Below, piece after piece: positions 1-6,639 of a stretch of 7,539 nucleotides of DNA (positions are counted from its first letter, which is position 1; each line of letters begins with the position of its first letter). This DNA comes from an uncultured Blautia sp. (GTDB lineage Bacteria; Bacillota; Clostridia; Lachnospirales; Lachnospiraceae). Under the pieces are notes generated by a model. That model was not told the DNA's origin and did no database searches. It saw nothing but the letters and a program-made list of their open reading frames with translations. The position numbers and the translations under genes are program-made. The stretch is from assembly GCA_900552095.1 (NCBI GenBank), contig URYM01000089.1:1-7539 (forward strand), written 5' to 3'.

Positions 1-56
1 AGGAATATGATTATGTAAAAGATATATACATAACTGGCACGAGAACAAAAACGGAG

Positions 57-64
57 AAGGAGGG
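57..64 (+). promoter_or_regulatory. Ribosome binding site of the ABC ATPase gene
   Basis: AAGGAGGG lies 6-7 bases before a GTG codon at 71. This near-perfect Shine-Dalgarno fixes the GTG as the start, since no competing in-frame start lies nearby. No convincing promoter is visible in the 56 bases before it, so the operon promoter or an upstream co-transcribed gene probably lies outside the window. Confidence 0.85.
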
Positions 65-70
65 AAACTG

Positions 71-1579
71 GTGGAAGAGAAAAATATTTTGGAGATGAGA
101 CAGATCCTGAAGATATTCCCCGGTGTAAAGGCTCTAGATAACGTAGATTTTAATGTGCGTTACGGCGAAGTCCACTGTCTGATCGGAGCGAACGGCGCAG
201 GAAAGTCTACTTTAATGAAGATTCTTTCAGGAGCCTATGAAAAAGATGCCGGAGAAATTTATTTTGACGGAAAAGTTCTGAAGTCTCACGGAACACAGAA
301 GAGGCGGGATGAAGGAATCGCGGTTATCTACCAGGAACTGTCGCTTTTTAATGAACTGACGGTGGGAGAAAATGTCTATGTAAACAATTACCCCAGAAAT
401 TCCCTGGGCGGGGTTGACTGGAAGAAGGTATATGAGCAGACGCAGCGCCTGGCAGATGAACTGAATGTAAAAATTGATGCGAAGGCCAGGGTATCTTCTC
501 TGAATGTGGGGCAGAGGCAGCTGACAGAGATTATGAAAGCCCTTGCCTGTAATGCGAAACTGATTGTTATGGATGAGCCGTCTTCCACCCTTTCCCAGTC
601 GGAATTTGAGATTCTGGTAAAAGTGATCGGGGATCTCAAGGCGAAGGGAATTACGATCATCTATATTTCCCATCATCTGGAAGAACTTTTTACGGTGGGA
701 GACAGGATCACAGTTCTTCGGGACGGAAAATTTGTGGTCTGTGAGGAGGCAAAAAACCTGAATGAGGATCGCCTGGTAGAATATATGACGGGAATTAAGA
801 TCTCACAGATTATGAATGAAGAGGCAGAAGTACATAAAGTATCTTCTGAGGTGGTGCTGGAACTGGATCATATGAGCAATGATAAAGTGGAGGACGTTTC
901 ATTAAAGCTTCATAAAGGAGAAATCCTGGGATTGTACGGCCTGGTGGGGGCGGGAAGGACGGAGATTCTCCAGTCTATTTTCGGAATCACGCCGATCCGG
1001 AGCGGTCAGATGAAGATCCGGGGAGAAAAGGCAGAATTCAGGAGCATCCACGAGGCGATCGGGCACGGGATCGGGCTGGCGCCGGAGAGCAGAAAGACCC
1101 AGGGACTGGTTCTCCCCCTGAGTGTGTGGGAAAACATGTGTATGGTGGCACTGAAGTCTTTTAAAAAGGGAGGAAAGCTCTGCTATCCGGATATGAACAA
1201 AATCTGCGGGGAGTATGTACAGAAGCTGAAGGTGAAAACACCGTCGATTTTTACAAAAACGGGAAATCTCTCGGGCGGAAATCAGCAGAAAGTGATCCTG
1301 GCAAAGTGGCTTTTGCAGGACTGCGATATTCTGCTTCTGGATGAACCAACGCAGGGGATCGATGTGGTTGCAAAAGAGGAGATCTATAAGCTGATCCGGG
1401 AGATGACTGCGGCCGGCAAGAGTGTGATCGTAGTATCTTCGGAATTGCAGGAACTTTTGCGTGTCTGTGACAATATCCATGTCATGTACGACGGCAGGCA
1501 GGTAATGGAAGTGAATAAAGCAAACTTTAATGCAGACCAGATTCTGCATGCATCTGTAGTTGGGAGGAGCGCATCGTGA
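71..1579 (+). CDS. Sugar ABC transporter ATP-binding protein, RbsA/MglA type
   Basis: This is the cytoplasmic ATPase that powers a monosaccharide importer (CUT2 family), with two fused nucleotide-binding domains; its 502 residues match the family's ~500. Domain 1 shows Walker A GANGAGKST (39-47), Q-loop Gln88, a signature LNVGQRQ (144-150), Walker B LIVMDEP (164-170) and switch His201. Domain 2 (about 265-500) shows GLVGAGRT (290-297), where Arg replaces the Walker A Lys as is normal in this family, then LSGGNQQ (400-406), Walker B LLLDEP (421-426) and Ser-Ser-Glu in place of the switch His. The pattern of one active and one degenerate ATP site is typical. The D-loop region reads PTQGIDVVAK where relatives usually have PTRGIDVGAK. 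The start is GTG at 71, and the stop overlaps the permease start (GTGA). Family assignment is firm, but the sugar cannot be told from the ATPase. Confidence 0.96.
   Translation: MEEKNILEMRQILKIFPGVKALDNVDFNVRYGEVHCLIGANGAGKSTLMKILSGAYEKDAGEIYFDGKVLKSHGTQKRRDEGIAVIYQELSLFNELTVGENVYVNNYPRNSLGGVDWKKVYEQTQRLADELNVKIDAKARVSSLNVGQRQLTEIMKALACNAKLIVMDEPSSTLSQSEFEILVKVIGDLKAKGITIIYISHHLEELFTVGDRITVLRDGKFVVCEEAKNLNEDRLVEYMTGIKISQIMNEEAEVHKVSSEVVLELDHMSNDKVEDVSLKLHKGEILGLYGLVGAGRTEILQSIFGITPIRSGQMKIRGEKAEFRSIHEAIGHGIGLAPESRKTQGLVLPLSVWENMCMVALKSFKKGGKLCYPDMNKICGEYVQKLKVKTPSIFTKTGNLSGGNQQKVILAKWLLQDCDILLLDEPTQGIDVVAKEEIYKLIREMTAAGKSVIVVSSELQELLRVCDNIHVMYDGRQVMEVNKANFNADQILHASVVGRSAS
1562..1569 (+). promoter_or_regulatory. 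Ribosome binding site of the permease gene, inside the ATPase gene
   Basis: GGGAGGAG sits 6 bases before GTG at 1576, within the last codons of the ATPase gene. It favours the GTG over an in-frame ATG at 1588. With the 4-base GTGA overlap it implies translational coupling of ATPase and permease. Confidence 0.8.
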
Positions 1580-2556
1580 AAGAAAAAATGTCATTTGGAG
1601 AAATTTTAAAGAAATACAACCTGATTATTTTACTTGTTATATTTATCATTATCTCGGCGGTGCTGTCTCCGGACTTTCTGACTATAGGAAATTTCCTGAA
1701 TCTGCTGCAGCAGGCGTCGATTCCGGGAATCGTTGCGATTGGTATGACGTTGGTAATCCTGCTGGGAGGAATTGACCTTTCTGTGGGATCCGTGCTTGCT
1801 TTTTCCGGGATGATCGTCTCTCTTATTGTGGAAAAAATGGGCGGCAGCGTGGCGTCGATCGTTGTGGGATGTCTTGCGGCGCTGGCAGTCAGCGCAGCGC
1901 TGGGGCTGGTAAACGGAGTTCTGATTGCCAGATTCCACCTTCCGGATTTTATCGCTTCTCTGGCGATGATGGAGGTGGCAAGAGGAGCGGCTCTGCTTGT
2001 GACCAGCGGAAATCCGGTGTTCGGACTGGGAGAGACCTTCCATTTTCTGGGCGGCGGCTTTATCGGAGGAAAAGTAGCGGTCAGCGGCGTATTCTGGATC
2101 ATTCTGACAGTGATTTTTGTTCTGGTATTGAAATATACCGTATTTGGCAGAAGCCTGTTTGCGATTGGAGGAAACAGGGAAGCGGCGATGCTTTCCGGTA
2201 TTAAAACAAAGAAAAATTATGCCCTTACTTATGTGATCAGCAGTCTGCTTGCCGGCTTTGCGGGAATTCTGACGGCTTCCTGGATGTCCACCGGACAGCC
2301 GACAGCGGGAACCGGATACGAACTGGATGCGATTGCAGCCAGCGTAATCGGCGGAGCCAGCTTAAGCGGCGGCGTGGGCTCGATAGCCGGAACTTTTGGC
2401 GGAGTCTTTCTGCTTCAGATTATCACGAATATCTTTAACCTGGTAGGTCTTCCGTCTTATTATCAGAGGATTGCCAAGGGAGCAATTATTGTGTTTGCCC
2501 TGCTTCTGAATCAGTTTGTGGCAAGGGAAAACGGGAAAAAGAGCAGTAAAAAATAA
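1576..2556 (+). CDS. Sugar ABC transporter permease, RbsC type (BPD_transp_2 family)
   Basis: This is the integral membrane subunit that forms the sugar channel, probably as a homodimer, and couples to the ATPase encoded just upstream. At 326 residues it is close to E. coli RbsC (about 320). Hydrophobic helices run through the whole protein, the first at about 16-30. Family hallmarks are GIDLSVGS (65-72) after the second helix, FGRSLFAIGGNREAA (190-204) in the cytoplasmic coupling-loop region, and GASLSGGVGSIAGT (260-273) near the C-terminus, followed by two more helices. The C-terminus is basic (GKKSSKK) and cytoplasmic in type. The gene overlaps the ATPase gene by 4 bases, and 20 bases separate it from the binding-protein gene. 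ATG at 1588 is a possible but less likely start. The transported sugar is not determinable from the sequence. Confidence 0.95.
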   Translation: MKEKMSFGEILKKYNLIILLVIFIIISAVLSPDFLTIGNFLNLLQQASIPGIVAIGMTLVILLGGIDLSVGSVLAFSGMIVSLIVEKMGGSVASIVVGCLAALAVSAALGLVNGVLIARFHLPDFIASLAMMEVARGAALLVTSGNPVFGLGETFHFLGGGFIGGKVAVSGVFWIILTVIFVLVLKYTVFGRSLFAIGGNREAAMLSGIKTKKNYALTYVISSLLAGFAGILTASWMSTGQPTAGTGYELDAIAASVIGGASLSGGVGSIAGTFGGVFLLQIITNIFNLVGLPSYYQRIAKGAIIVFALLLNQFVARENGKKSSKK

Positions 2557-2576
2557 AAATAAAAGGAGCGAAGAGT

Positions 2577-3590
2577 ATGAAACGAAGAAAAATGATGGCA
2601 ATGGTGATGGCGATGACACTGGCAGCAGGCGCACTGGCCGGATGCGGGGAGAAGAAGGAGCCGGAAGGATCCAAGACAGAGGATAACAAGGGCGATTCTG
2701 CAGAAAAAGACGGGGAATTTACCATAGGATTTTCCAACTGTTCCCAGGACACTCCCTTCTTTGCCAACATGACCCCGATTATCGAGGATTATGCGGAGAC
2801 AAAAGGGGTGAAGGTGGTATCCTTAAATGCGGACAATGACATTGTAAAACAGAATAAGGATATTCAGGATCTTCTGTCCCAGGGGATTGACGCTCTGATC
2901 ATCAATCCGGTAAATGAAGATGGGCCTTCCGCGGGAATTGAGGCCTGCAACAATGCGAATGTGCCGGTTATTACGGTGGACAAGAATGTAAAGAAGGGTT
3001 ATACAGCCTGGGTTGGAAGAGACAACGTGGAGATGGGACGTCTGGTTGGAGAGCGTCTGATCGAACTTCTGGGCGGTGAGAGCGCACAGGGAACGATTCT
3101 GGAGATCCAGGGAACCGCCGGCTCTACTACGATGATGAACCGCCGGGATGGATTCCATGAGGCGATTGAGAAAGTTCCCGGATTAAAGATCGTGCAGTCT
3201 TCTTACTGTGATTATGACCGTTCCAAGGCGATTCCGGCAACACAGGATCTGCTTCAGGCCAACAAGGACGTGGTGGCGATCTTCGGACACAATGACGATA
3301 TGGCTCTGGGAGCAGCGCAGGTGTGTGCAGAGCAGGGATTCAATGATATCAAAGTCTGCGGCGTAGACGGACTGATGGAGGCCGTTCTGCAGATTGAGGA
3401 AGGCAAGTATGCCTGTACAGCATCCAACGATCCGGTACTGCTGGGACAGACTGCAGTGGACACTGCGCTTAAAGTCTTAAACGGCGAAGAAGTAGAGGAG
3501 TTTGTAGATGCGGGAACCGTAGTAATCGATACGGAAAATGTAAAAGATTATGCGGATAAAGAACTGGATTTTGCCACGATGGTGAAATAA
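2577..3590 (+). CDS. Sugar-binding lipoprotein of the ABC transporter, RbsB type
   Basis: This is the extracellular receptor, tethered to the membrane by lipid, that delivers sugar to the permease. A basic N-terminus and a short hydrophobic stretch end in the lipobox LAGC, so Cys23 would be lipidated. An acidic/lysine-rich linker (24-46) follows, then a periplasmic-binding fold (Peripla_BP_4), about 48-325. By eye alignment to E. coli RbsB, several ribose-contact positions are kept: Phe61-Phe62, Asn110, Asp135, Arg189 or Arg190, Asn239 and Asp264. Three others differ: Lys136 (RbsB Arg90), Tyr213 (Phe164) and Asn284 (Gln235). A pentose, or a related sugar such as galactofuranose or a deoxysugar, is plausible; ribose itself is unproven. 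AAAGGAG at 2562-2567 precedes the ATG. No terminator is seen before the small gene 24 bases downstream. Confidence 0.95.
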   Translation: MKRRKMMAMVMAMTLAAGALAGCGEKKEPEGSKTEDNKGDSAEKDGEFTIGFSNCSQDTPFFANMTPIIEDYAETKGVKVVSLNADNDIVKQNKDIQDLLSQGIDALIINPVNEDGPSAGIEACNNANVPVITVDKNVKKGYTAWVGRDNVEMGRLVGERLIELLGGESAQGTILEIQGTAGSTTMMNRRDGFHEAIEKVPGLKIVQSSYCDYDRSKAIPATQDLLQANKDVVAIFGHNDDMALGAAQVCAEQGFNDIKVCGVDGLMEAVLQIEEGKYACTASNDPVLLGQTAVDTALKVLNGEEVEEFVDAGTVVIDTENVKDYADKELDFATMVK

Positions 3591-3614
3591 TCCGGCGGGA
3601 AAGGCGACAGACTT

Positions 3615-3845
3615 ATGGTTACAAAAAAATTATTTACGACGATCGATCAGCTTCAGGCAATCCAGAGATTGGCGACACAGTGCCCGGATGATGTGGCATT
3701 TCACAATGAAGACAGCACGGTGGTGATCGATGCCAAAAGCTATATTGGAATGTACGCGCTGAATTTTCAGGAGCCGGTTCTGCTGGTCAGTGAAAATAAA
3801 GAATTTCACAGAAAAATTGAAACGATCGGCGAGACAGTGAAGTAA
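3615..3845 (+). CDS. Crh-like / degenerate HPr-domain protein, lacking the catalytic histidine
   Basis: This small soluble 76-residue protein resembles HPr (PF00381, usually 85-88 residues). The best match is the central part: VVIDAKSYIGMYAL (36-49) against TVNLKSIMGVMSL of Bacillus HPr, preceded by DVAF (HPr DVNL/DVFL) and followed by a hydrophobic strand VLLVSE (55-60). Ser42 therefore aligns with the regulatory Ser46 that HPr kinase phosphorylates. The HARPA site is absent: residues 10-18 (IDQLQAIQR) contain no His, so PTS phosphotransfer is not expected. Only His30 and His65 exist, both out of place. Keeping Ser46 without His15 is the pattern of Crh, a CcpA co-repressor in Bacillus. The start ATG has a modest site GGGAAAGG (3597-3604). 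It ends the transporter operon, just before the terminator. The function is inferred from weak similarity read by eye. Confidence 0.72.
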   Translation: MVTKKLFTTIDQLQAIQRLATQCPDDVAFHNEDSTVVIDAKSYIGMYALNFQEPVLLVSENKEFHRKIETIGETVK

Positions 3846-3851
3846 AGAAAA

Positions 3852-3905
3852 GAAAGTTTCCCCGGGGACAGAAAAGTGAGGTCTGTTTCCGGGGGATTTC
3901 TTTTT
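3852..3905 (+). terminator. Rho-independent terminator of the sugar transporter operon
   Basis: A 13-bp stem pairs 3860-3872 with 3882-3894 (CCCCGGGGACAGA with TCTGTTTCCGGGG, including two G-U pairs) around a 9-base loop. A flanking GAAA (3852-3855) / TTTC (3897-3900) can extend it after a short mismatch. The stem is followed by the T-rich run ATTTCTTTTT. It lies 6 bases after the small gene's stop codon and is the only strong terminator seen in the operon. Confidence 0.92.
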
Positions 3906-3916
3906 GGGCAGATTTT

Positions 3917-3925
3917 TGGTATAAT
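3917..3925 (+). promoter_or_regulatory. Extended -10 promoter of the ROK regulator gene
   Basis: TGGTATAAT is a perfect TATAAT at 3920-3925 with an upstream TG (extended -10). The -35 region, around TTTCTT at 3897-3902 with 17-base spacing, is a poor match and lies in the terminator's T-run, as often tolerated with an extended -10. Transcription would begin near 3932, giving a leader of about 25 bases before the ATG at 3957. Confidence 0.75.
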
Positions 3926-3942
3926 AGGAAAAAGCAAAAGTC

Positions 3943-3948
3943 GGGGAG
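3943..3948 (+). promoter_or_regulatory. Ribosome binding site fixing the ROK regulator start
   Basis: GGGGAG lies 8 bases before ATG at 3957 and downstream of the -10 box. It supports that ATG over an in-frame GTG at 3876, which falls in the terminator loop upstream of the promoter. Confidence 0.75.
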
Positions 3949-3956
3949 ACGAAAAG

Positions 3957-5087
3957 ATGAGTGGAAGTTTTACAGTCAGTACTTTAAAAGAAAATAATAA
4001 AAAAATGATACTGCGCTATTTATATAAACAGAAAAAGGCCACTCCGCTGATGATACAGAAGGAGACCGGGCTGAGCCGTCCTACTACTGCCCAGATTCTG
4101 AAGGAACTGATGCAGGAGGAGATCCTGCGGATCAACGGGCTGGCAGATTCAACGGGAGGGCGCAAAGCCAACCTGTATGAGTATGAGGCGCTGAAAAAGG
4201 TAGCCATAGGCGTTGAAATTGTGGCGGATCATTTTGAGCTGGCCGCTGTGGATCTCTACGGGGAACTTTTGAAGTATGAAAAGCGCTGGCAGATTTTTTC
4301 TATGGAAGAGACGTATCTGGAACAGGTCTGCGCTGATATCCGCCGGTTTATCGACAGCCTGGAGGCAGAGGAAGAACAGATCCTGGGCGTGGGGATTGCG
4401 ATCCAGGCTCTGATTTCTTCTGATGGAAGTCACATTATTTATGGAAAGATTCTGGACTGCGACGGGCTGGATATTCAGGAATTTTCAAAAAGGATTCCCT
4501 ATCCGTGCCGGTTCAATCATGATGCGGAATCGGTGGCGAATGTGGAGCTCTGGAATCAGCCTTCTTTAAAAAATGCAATTTATTTTAATGTCAGAGAAGA
4601 TGTCAGCGGAGCCATGATTATCGGCCGGAAATATTTTCAGGATGGTCCTTATAAGAGCGGTATTTTTGAGCATATGACGATCGTGCCGAACGGGAGACCC
4701 TGCTACTGCGGGAAGAAGGGCTGCGTAAATGCCTACTGTTCCCTGCACGGGCTTCTGAAGCATCAGGAAGATATCCAGAGCTTTTTCCGGAAACTGCGGG
4801 GAGGATCCCAGACACATCAGAAGCGGTGGGTGAAATATCTGAAATACTGGGCGGTGGCTATCGATAACCTTCATATGACGATCAACAGCCATATTATTCT
4901 GGGAGGTCTTCTGTCCCGGTATCTGACAGAAGAGGATATTGACTACCTGCATCAGCTGGTGCGGGAGGTGTCTGCTTTTCCGGTGGAAGAGCGTTTCATA
5001 GAAGTGAGCCGCTGTGGAAATCTGCCGGCCTGCATCGGGGCTGCGCTTCCGTATGTGCAGGAATATCTGGAAGAACAGATGAAGTAA
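3957..5087 (+). CDS. ROK-family transcriptional regulator (XylR/NagC-like), probably non-catalytic
   Basis: This 376-residue DNA-binding regulator belongs to the ROK (repressor, ORF, kinase) family. Residues 10-75 form a winged helix-turn-helix: the recognition region is TGLSRPTTAQILKEL (37-51), and the wing carries the family's GGRKANLY (67-74). The rest is a ROK sugar-kinase fold with the zinc motif CYCGKKGC (249-256). Kinase hallmarks are eroded. The first phosphate loop, normally DxGGT, reads GVEIVADH near residues 84-91. The ExGH sugar site appears as EHM (238-240), while NHDAE (187-191) retains the Asn-x-Asp-Ala-type patch. It is therefore probably a sugar-responsive repressor rather than a kinase. 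It has its own promoter directly behind the transporter terminator, so it may control that operon. That link and the effector are inference. Confidence 0.92.
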   Translation: MSGSFTVSTLKENNKKMILRYLYKQKKATPLMIQKETGLSRPTTAQILKELMQEEILRINGLADSTGGRKANLYEYEALKKVAIGVEIVADHFELAAVDLYGELLKYEKRWQIFSMEETYLEQVCADIRRFIDSLEAEEEQILGVGIAIQALISSDGSHIIYGKILDCDGLDIQEFSKRIPYPCRFNHDAESVANVELWNQPSLKNAIYFNVREDVSGAMIIGRKYFQDGPYKSGIFEHMTIVPNGRPCYCGKKGCVNAYCSLHGLLKHQEDIQSFFRKLRGGSQTHQKRWVKYLKYWAVAIDNLHMTINSHIILGGLLSRYLTEEDIDYLHQLVREVSAFPVEERFIEVSRCGNLPACIGAALPYVQEYLEEQMK

Positions 5088-5118
5088 AACAGGCGGGTAT
5101 ATTCCTGACTGGCCGGGC

Positions 5119-5124
5119 TATAAT
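5119..5124 (+). promoter_or_regulatory. Probable -10 box for the L,D-transpeptidase gene
   Basis: A perfect TATAAT lies in the 88-base gap after the regulator gene, about 50 bases before the next start codon. No good -35 is found 16-18 bases upstream (around 5096-5102), and there is no obvious terminator in the gap, so read-through from the regulator gene is also possible. Confidence 0.5.
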
Positions 5125-5175
5125 TTATAGGAAGGGATTTTGCAGCAGAAATAAATTTTGAGCGGGGGAAGAGAG

Positions 5176-6612
5176 ATGAAAAAGGAGCAAAAGATAATCC
5201 TGGCAGCCGGAACGGCCATCTTTTTGGGGGCGGCCGTTTACGGCGCGGTGTCCTGGCAATATGAGGACAGGCTGCTCCCGGGAACGAGGATTAATCAGAC
5301 GGTCTGCGGGAAGATGACGCTGGAGGATACGGAGGAAGTGATCCGACGGCAGGCAGAGGACTACGATCTGAAGCTGATTTTCCGGGACGGACAGGAGGTT
5401 ATACTGAAACCGGAGGATATGGATTATCATTATGTTTCGGACGGAGGGGTGGAAGAGATCCTGCAGGAACAGAGCGGGTGGATGTGGCTTCCTGCCATGT
5501 TTTCTCCCAGAGAGTATGAGGTGGGGGAAAATGTGGATTTTAACCGGAAGATGCTGGGGGAATTTGTGGACAGCCTGCCTCAGCTTGACCGGGAGAAGAT
5601 GACAGCGCCGGAGGATGCCCGGCTTGTGTATCAGGAGGGAGGTTTTGTGATCCAGCCGGAGACGGAAGGGAATCTTTTGAAGACGGAAGAGTTAAAGAAT
5701 GTGCTGGAGCAGGCTGTGCGGGAAGGGAAAAGAGAGGTTTCTGCAGAAGAGGCGGGGCTCTATGAAACTCCCGCGGTACGGCAGGATGATCCGCTTCTCT
5801 TTGCACAGCAGGAACAGCTGAATCAGCTGGCCAATGCCAGCATTACGTATCAGCTTCCCGGCGGGGAAGAACTGGTGCTGGACGGAAATACTCTGAAAGG
5901 CTGGCTCTGTCAGGATGAAGCCGGAAATTATTATAAAGAAGAGGCGGTGTATGAGCAGAATCTGAGCGCTTTTATCAAAGAGATGGAAGGGCGGATCGAC
6001 AGTGTGGGAAAGGAGAGGACATTTAAGTCTACCACTCACGGGGAATATACGCTGTCCGGAGGATCTTACGGCTGGCTGATGGCCAGTGCGAAGGAGAAAG
6101 AAAAACTCCGGGGGGAGCTGGCTTCCGGCGCGGTGACTGTGCGGGAGCCGCTGTACAAGCAGAGAGGGGCGGATACGCTGGAAAATGGAGGGATCGGAAA
6201 TACGTATGTGGAGATTGATCTGTCCGCTCAGCATATGTGGTTTTACCAGAACGGGCAGTGTGTGCTGGACAGCGATGTGGTGACCGGGACCATGGTGAGA
6301 AGCCGCTACACGCCGGAAGGCATTTATTCGATTTATTTTAAACAGAGGAACCGGGTGCTCAGAGGAGAGATCGTGCCCTCGACGGGAAAACCGGAGTATG
6401 AAACTCCGGTGGCTTACTGGATGCCTTTTAACGGGGGAATCGGTCTTCACGATGCGGACTGGAATTCTTACTTTGGAGGGGAGAAATATATTTACAGCGG
6501 TTCTCACGGATGCATTAACCTGCCGGGGGCGGCAGCCAAGCAGCTGTACAGTCTGGTGGAGGTGGGAACTCCGGTGATCTGCTATTATCCGGAGGGCTGT
6601 CATCTGCGGTGA
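5176..6612 (+). CDS. Membrane-anchored L,D-transpeptidase (YkuD domain with PG_binding_4-type repeats)
   Basis: This cell-wall enzyme would form 3-3 peptidoglycan cross-links or attach related groups on the outer face of the membrane, using a catalytic cysteine. The 478 residues start with MKKEQK and one hydrophobic anchor (about 7-25) with no lipobox or clear cleavage site. The extracellular part has two or three PG_binding_4-like stretches (about 30-320; the first begins near LLPGTRINQTVCGKMT), followed by YkuD (about 343-472). Catalytic residues are visible: GLHD (423-426) with His425, and SHGCIN (443-448) with His444 and Cys446. ATG at 5176, preceded by GGGGGAAGAG, is preferred over a TTG at 5158 because the shorter form begins with a normal Lys-rich signal-anchor. 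Family and catalytic site are clear; the physiological role (growth, sporulation or beta-lactam tolerance) is not. Single gene, own likely promoter. Confidence 0.93.
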   Translation: MKKEQKIILAAGTAIFLGAAVYGAVSWQYEDRLLPGTRINQTVCGKMTLEDTEEVIRRQAEDYDLKLIFRDGQEVILKPEDMDYHYVSDGGVEEILQEQSGWMWLPAMFSPREYEVGENVDFNRKMLGEFVDSLPQLDREKMTAPEDARLVYQEGGFVIQPETEGNLLKTEELKNVLEQAVREGKREVSAEEAGLYETPAVRQDDPLLFAQQEQLNQLANASITYQLPGGEELVLDGNTLKGWLCQDEAGNYYKEEAVYEQNLSAFIKEMEGRIDSVGKERTFKSTTHGEYTLSGGSYGWLMASAKEKEKLRGELASGAVTVREPLYKQRGADTLENGGIGNTYVEIDLSAQHMWFYQNGQCVLDSDVVTGTMVRSRYTPEGIYSIYFKQRNRVLRGEIVPSTGKPEYETPVAYWMPFNGGIGLHDADWNSYFGGEKYIYSGSHGCINLPGAAAKQLYSLVEVGTPVICYYPEGCHLR

Positions 6613-6618
6613 CAGCCC
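6594..6618. terminator. Inverted repeat spanning the transpeptidase stop codon; possible weak terminator
   Basis: GGGCTGTCA (6594-6602) and TGACAGCCC (6610-6618) are perfect 9-bp arms around a 7-base loop. The TGA stop codon is the first three bases of the right arm. Neither strand has a T-run after the stem: the + side continues GGAAAAGGAGAGG, and the - side continues TCCGGATAAT. It sits between convergent genes, where a shared terminator would be expected, but it is not a classical intrinsic terminator. Confidence 0.4.
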
Positions 6619-6639
6619 GGAAAAGGAGAGGACAAGGAT

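Noticed and set aside
1..70. Search for a CcpA-type cre site or ROK operator before the transporter operon.
   Set aside because: No palindrome or cre-like match was found in the few bases available. The true promoter region probably lies outside the window.
1..98. Possible tail of an upstream gene. One frame stays open from position 3 to a stop at 96-98, overlapping the ATPase start; another ends with TAA at 16-18.
   Set aside because: Too little sequence to choose a frame or recognise a product. The open frame crosses the ribosome binding site and would overlap the ATPase by 28 bases, which makes it the less likely option.
902..1594. Long minus-strand open frame across the ATPase gene.
   Set aside because: It lies antisense to a clear ABC ATPase and has no ribosome binding site or family motif. 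The length is explained by the codon use of the opposite strand.
3876..3956. N-terminal extension of the ROK regulator from an in-frame GTG.
   Set aside because: The GTG lies in the terminator loop and upstream of the TATAAT box, with no ribosome binding site. The protein from ATG 3957 begins exactly where ROK winged-helix domains usually do.
5692..6603. 303-codon minus-strand open frame opposite the L,D-transpeptidase.
   Set aside because: It is antisense to a gene with clear catalytic motifs, and its translation is rich in Arg, His and Pro as expected of a shadow frame.
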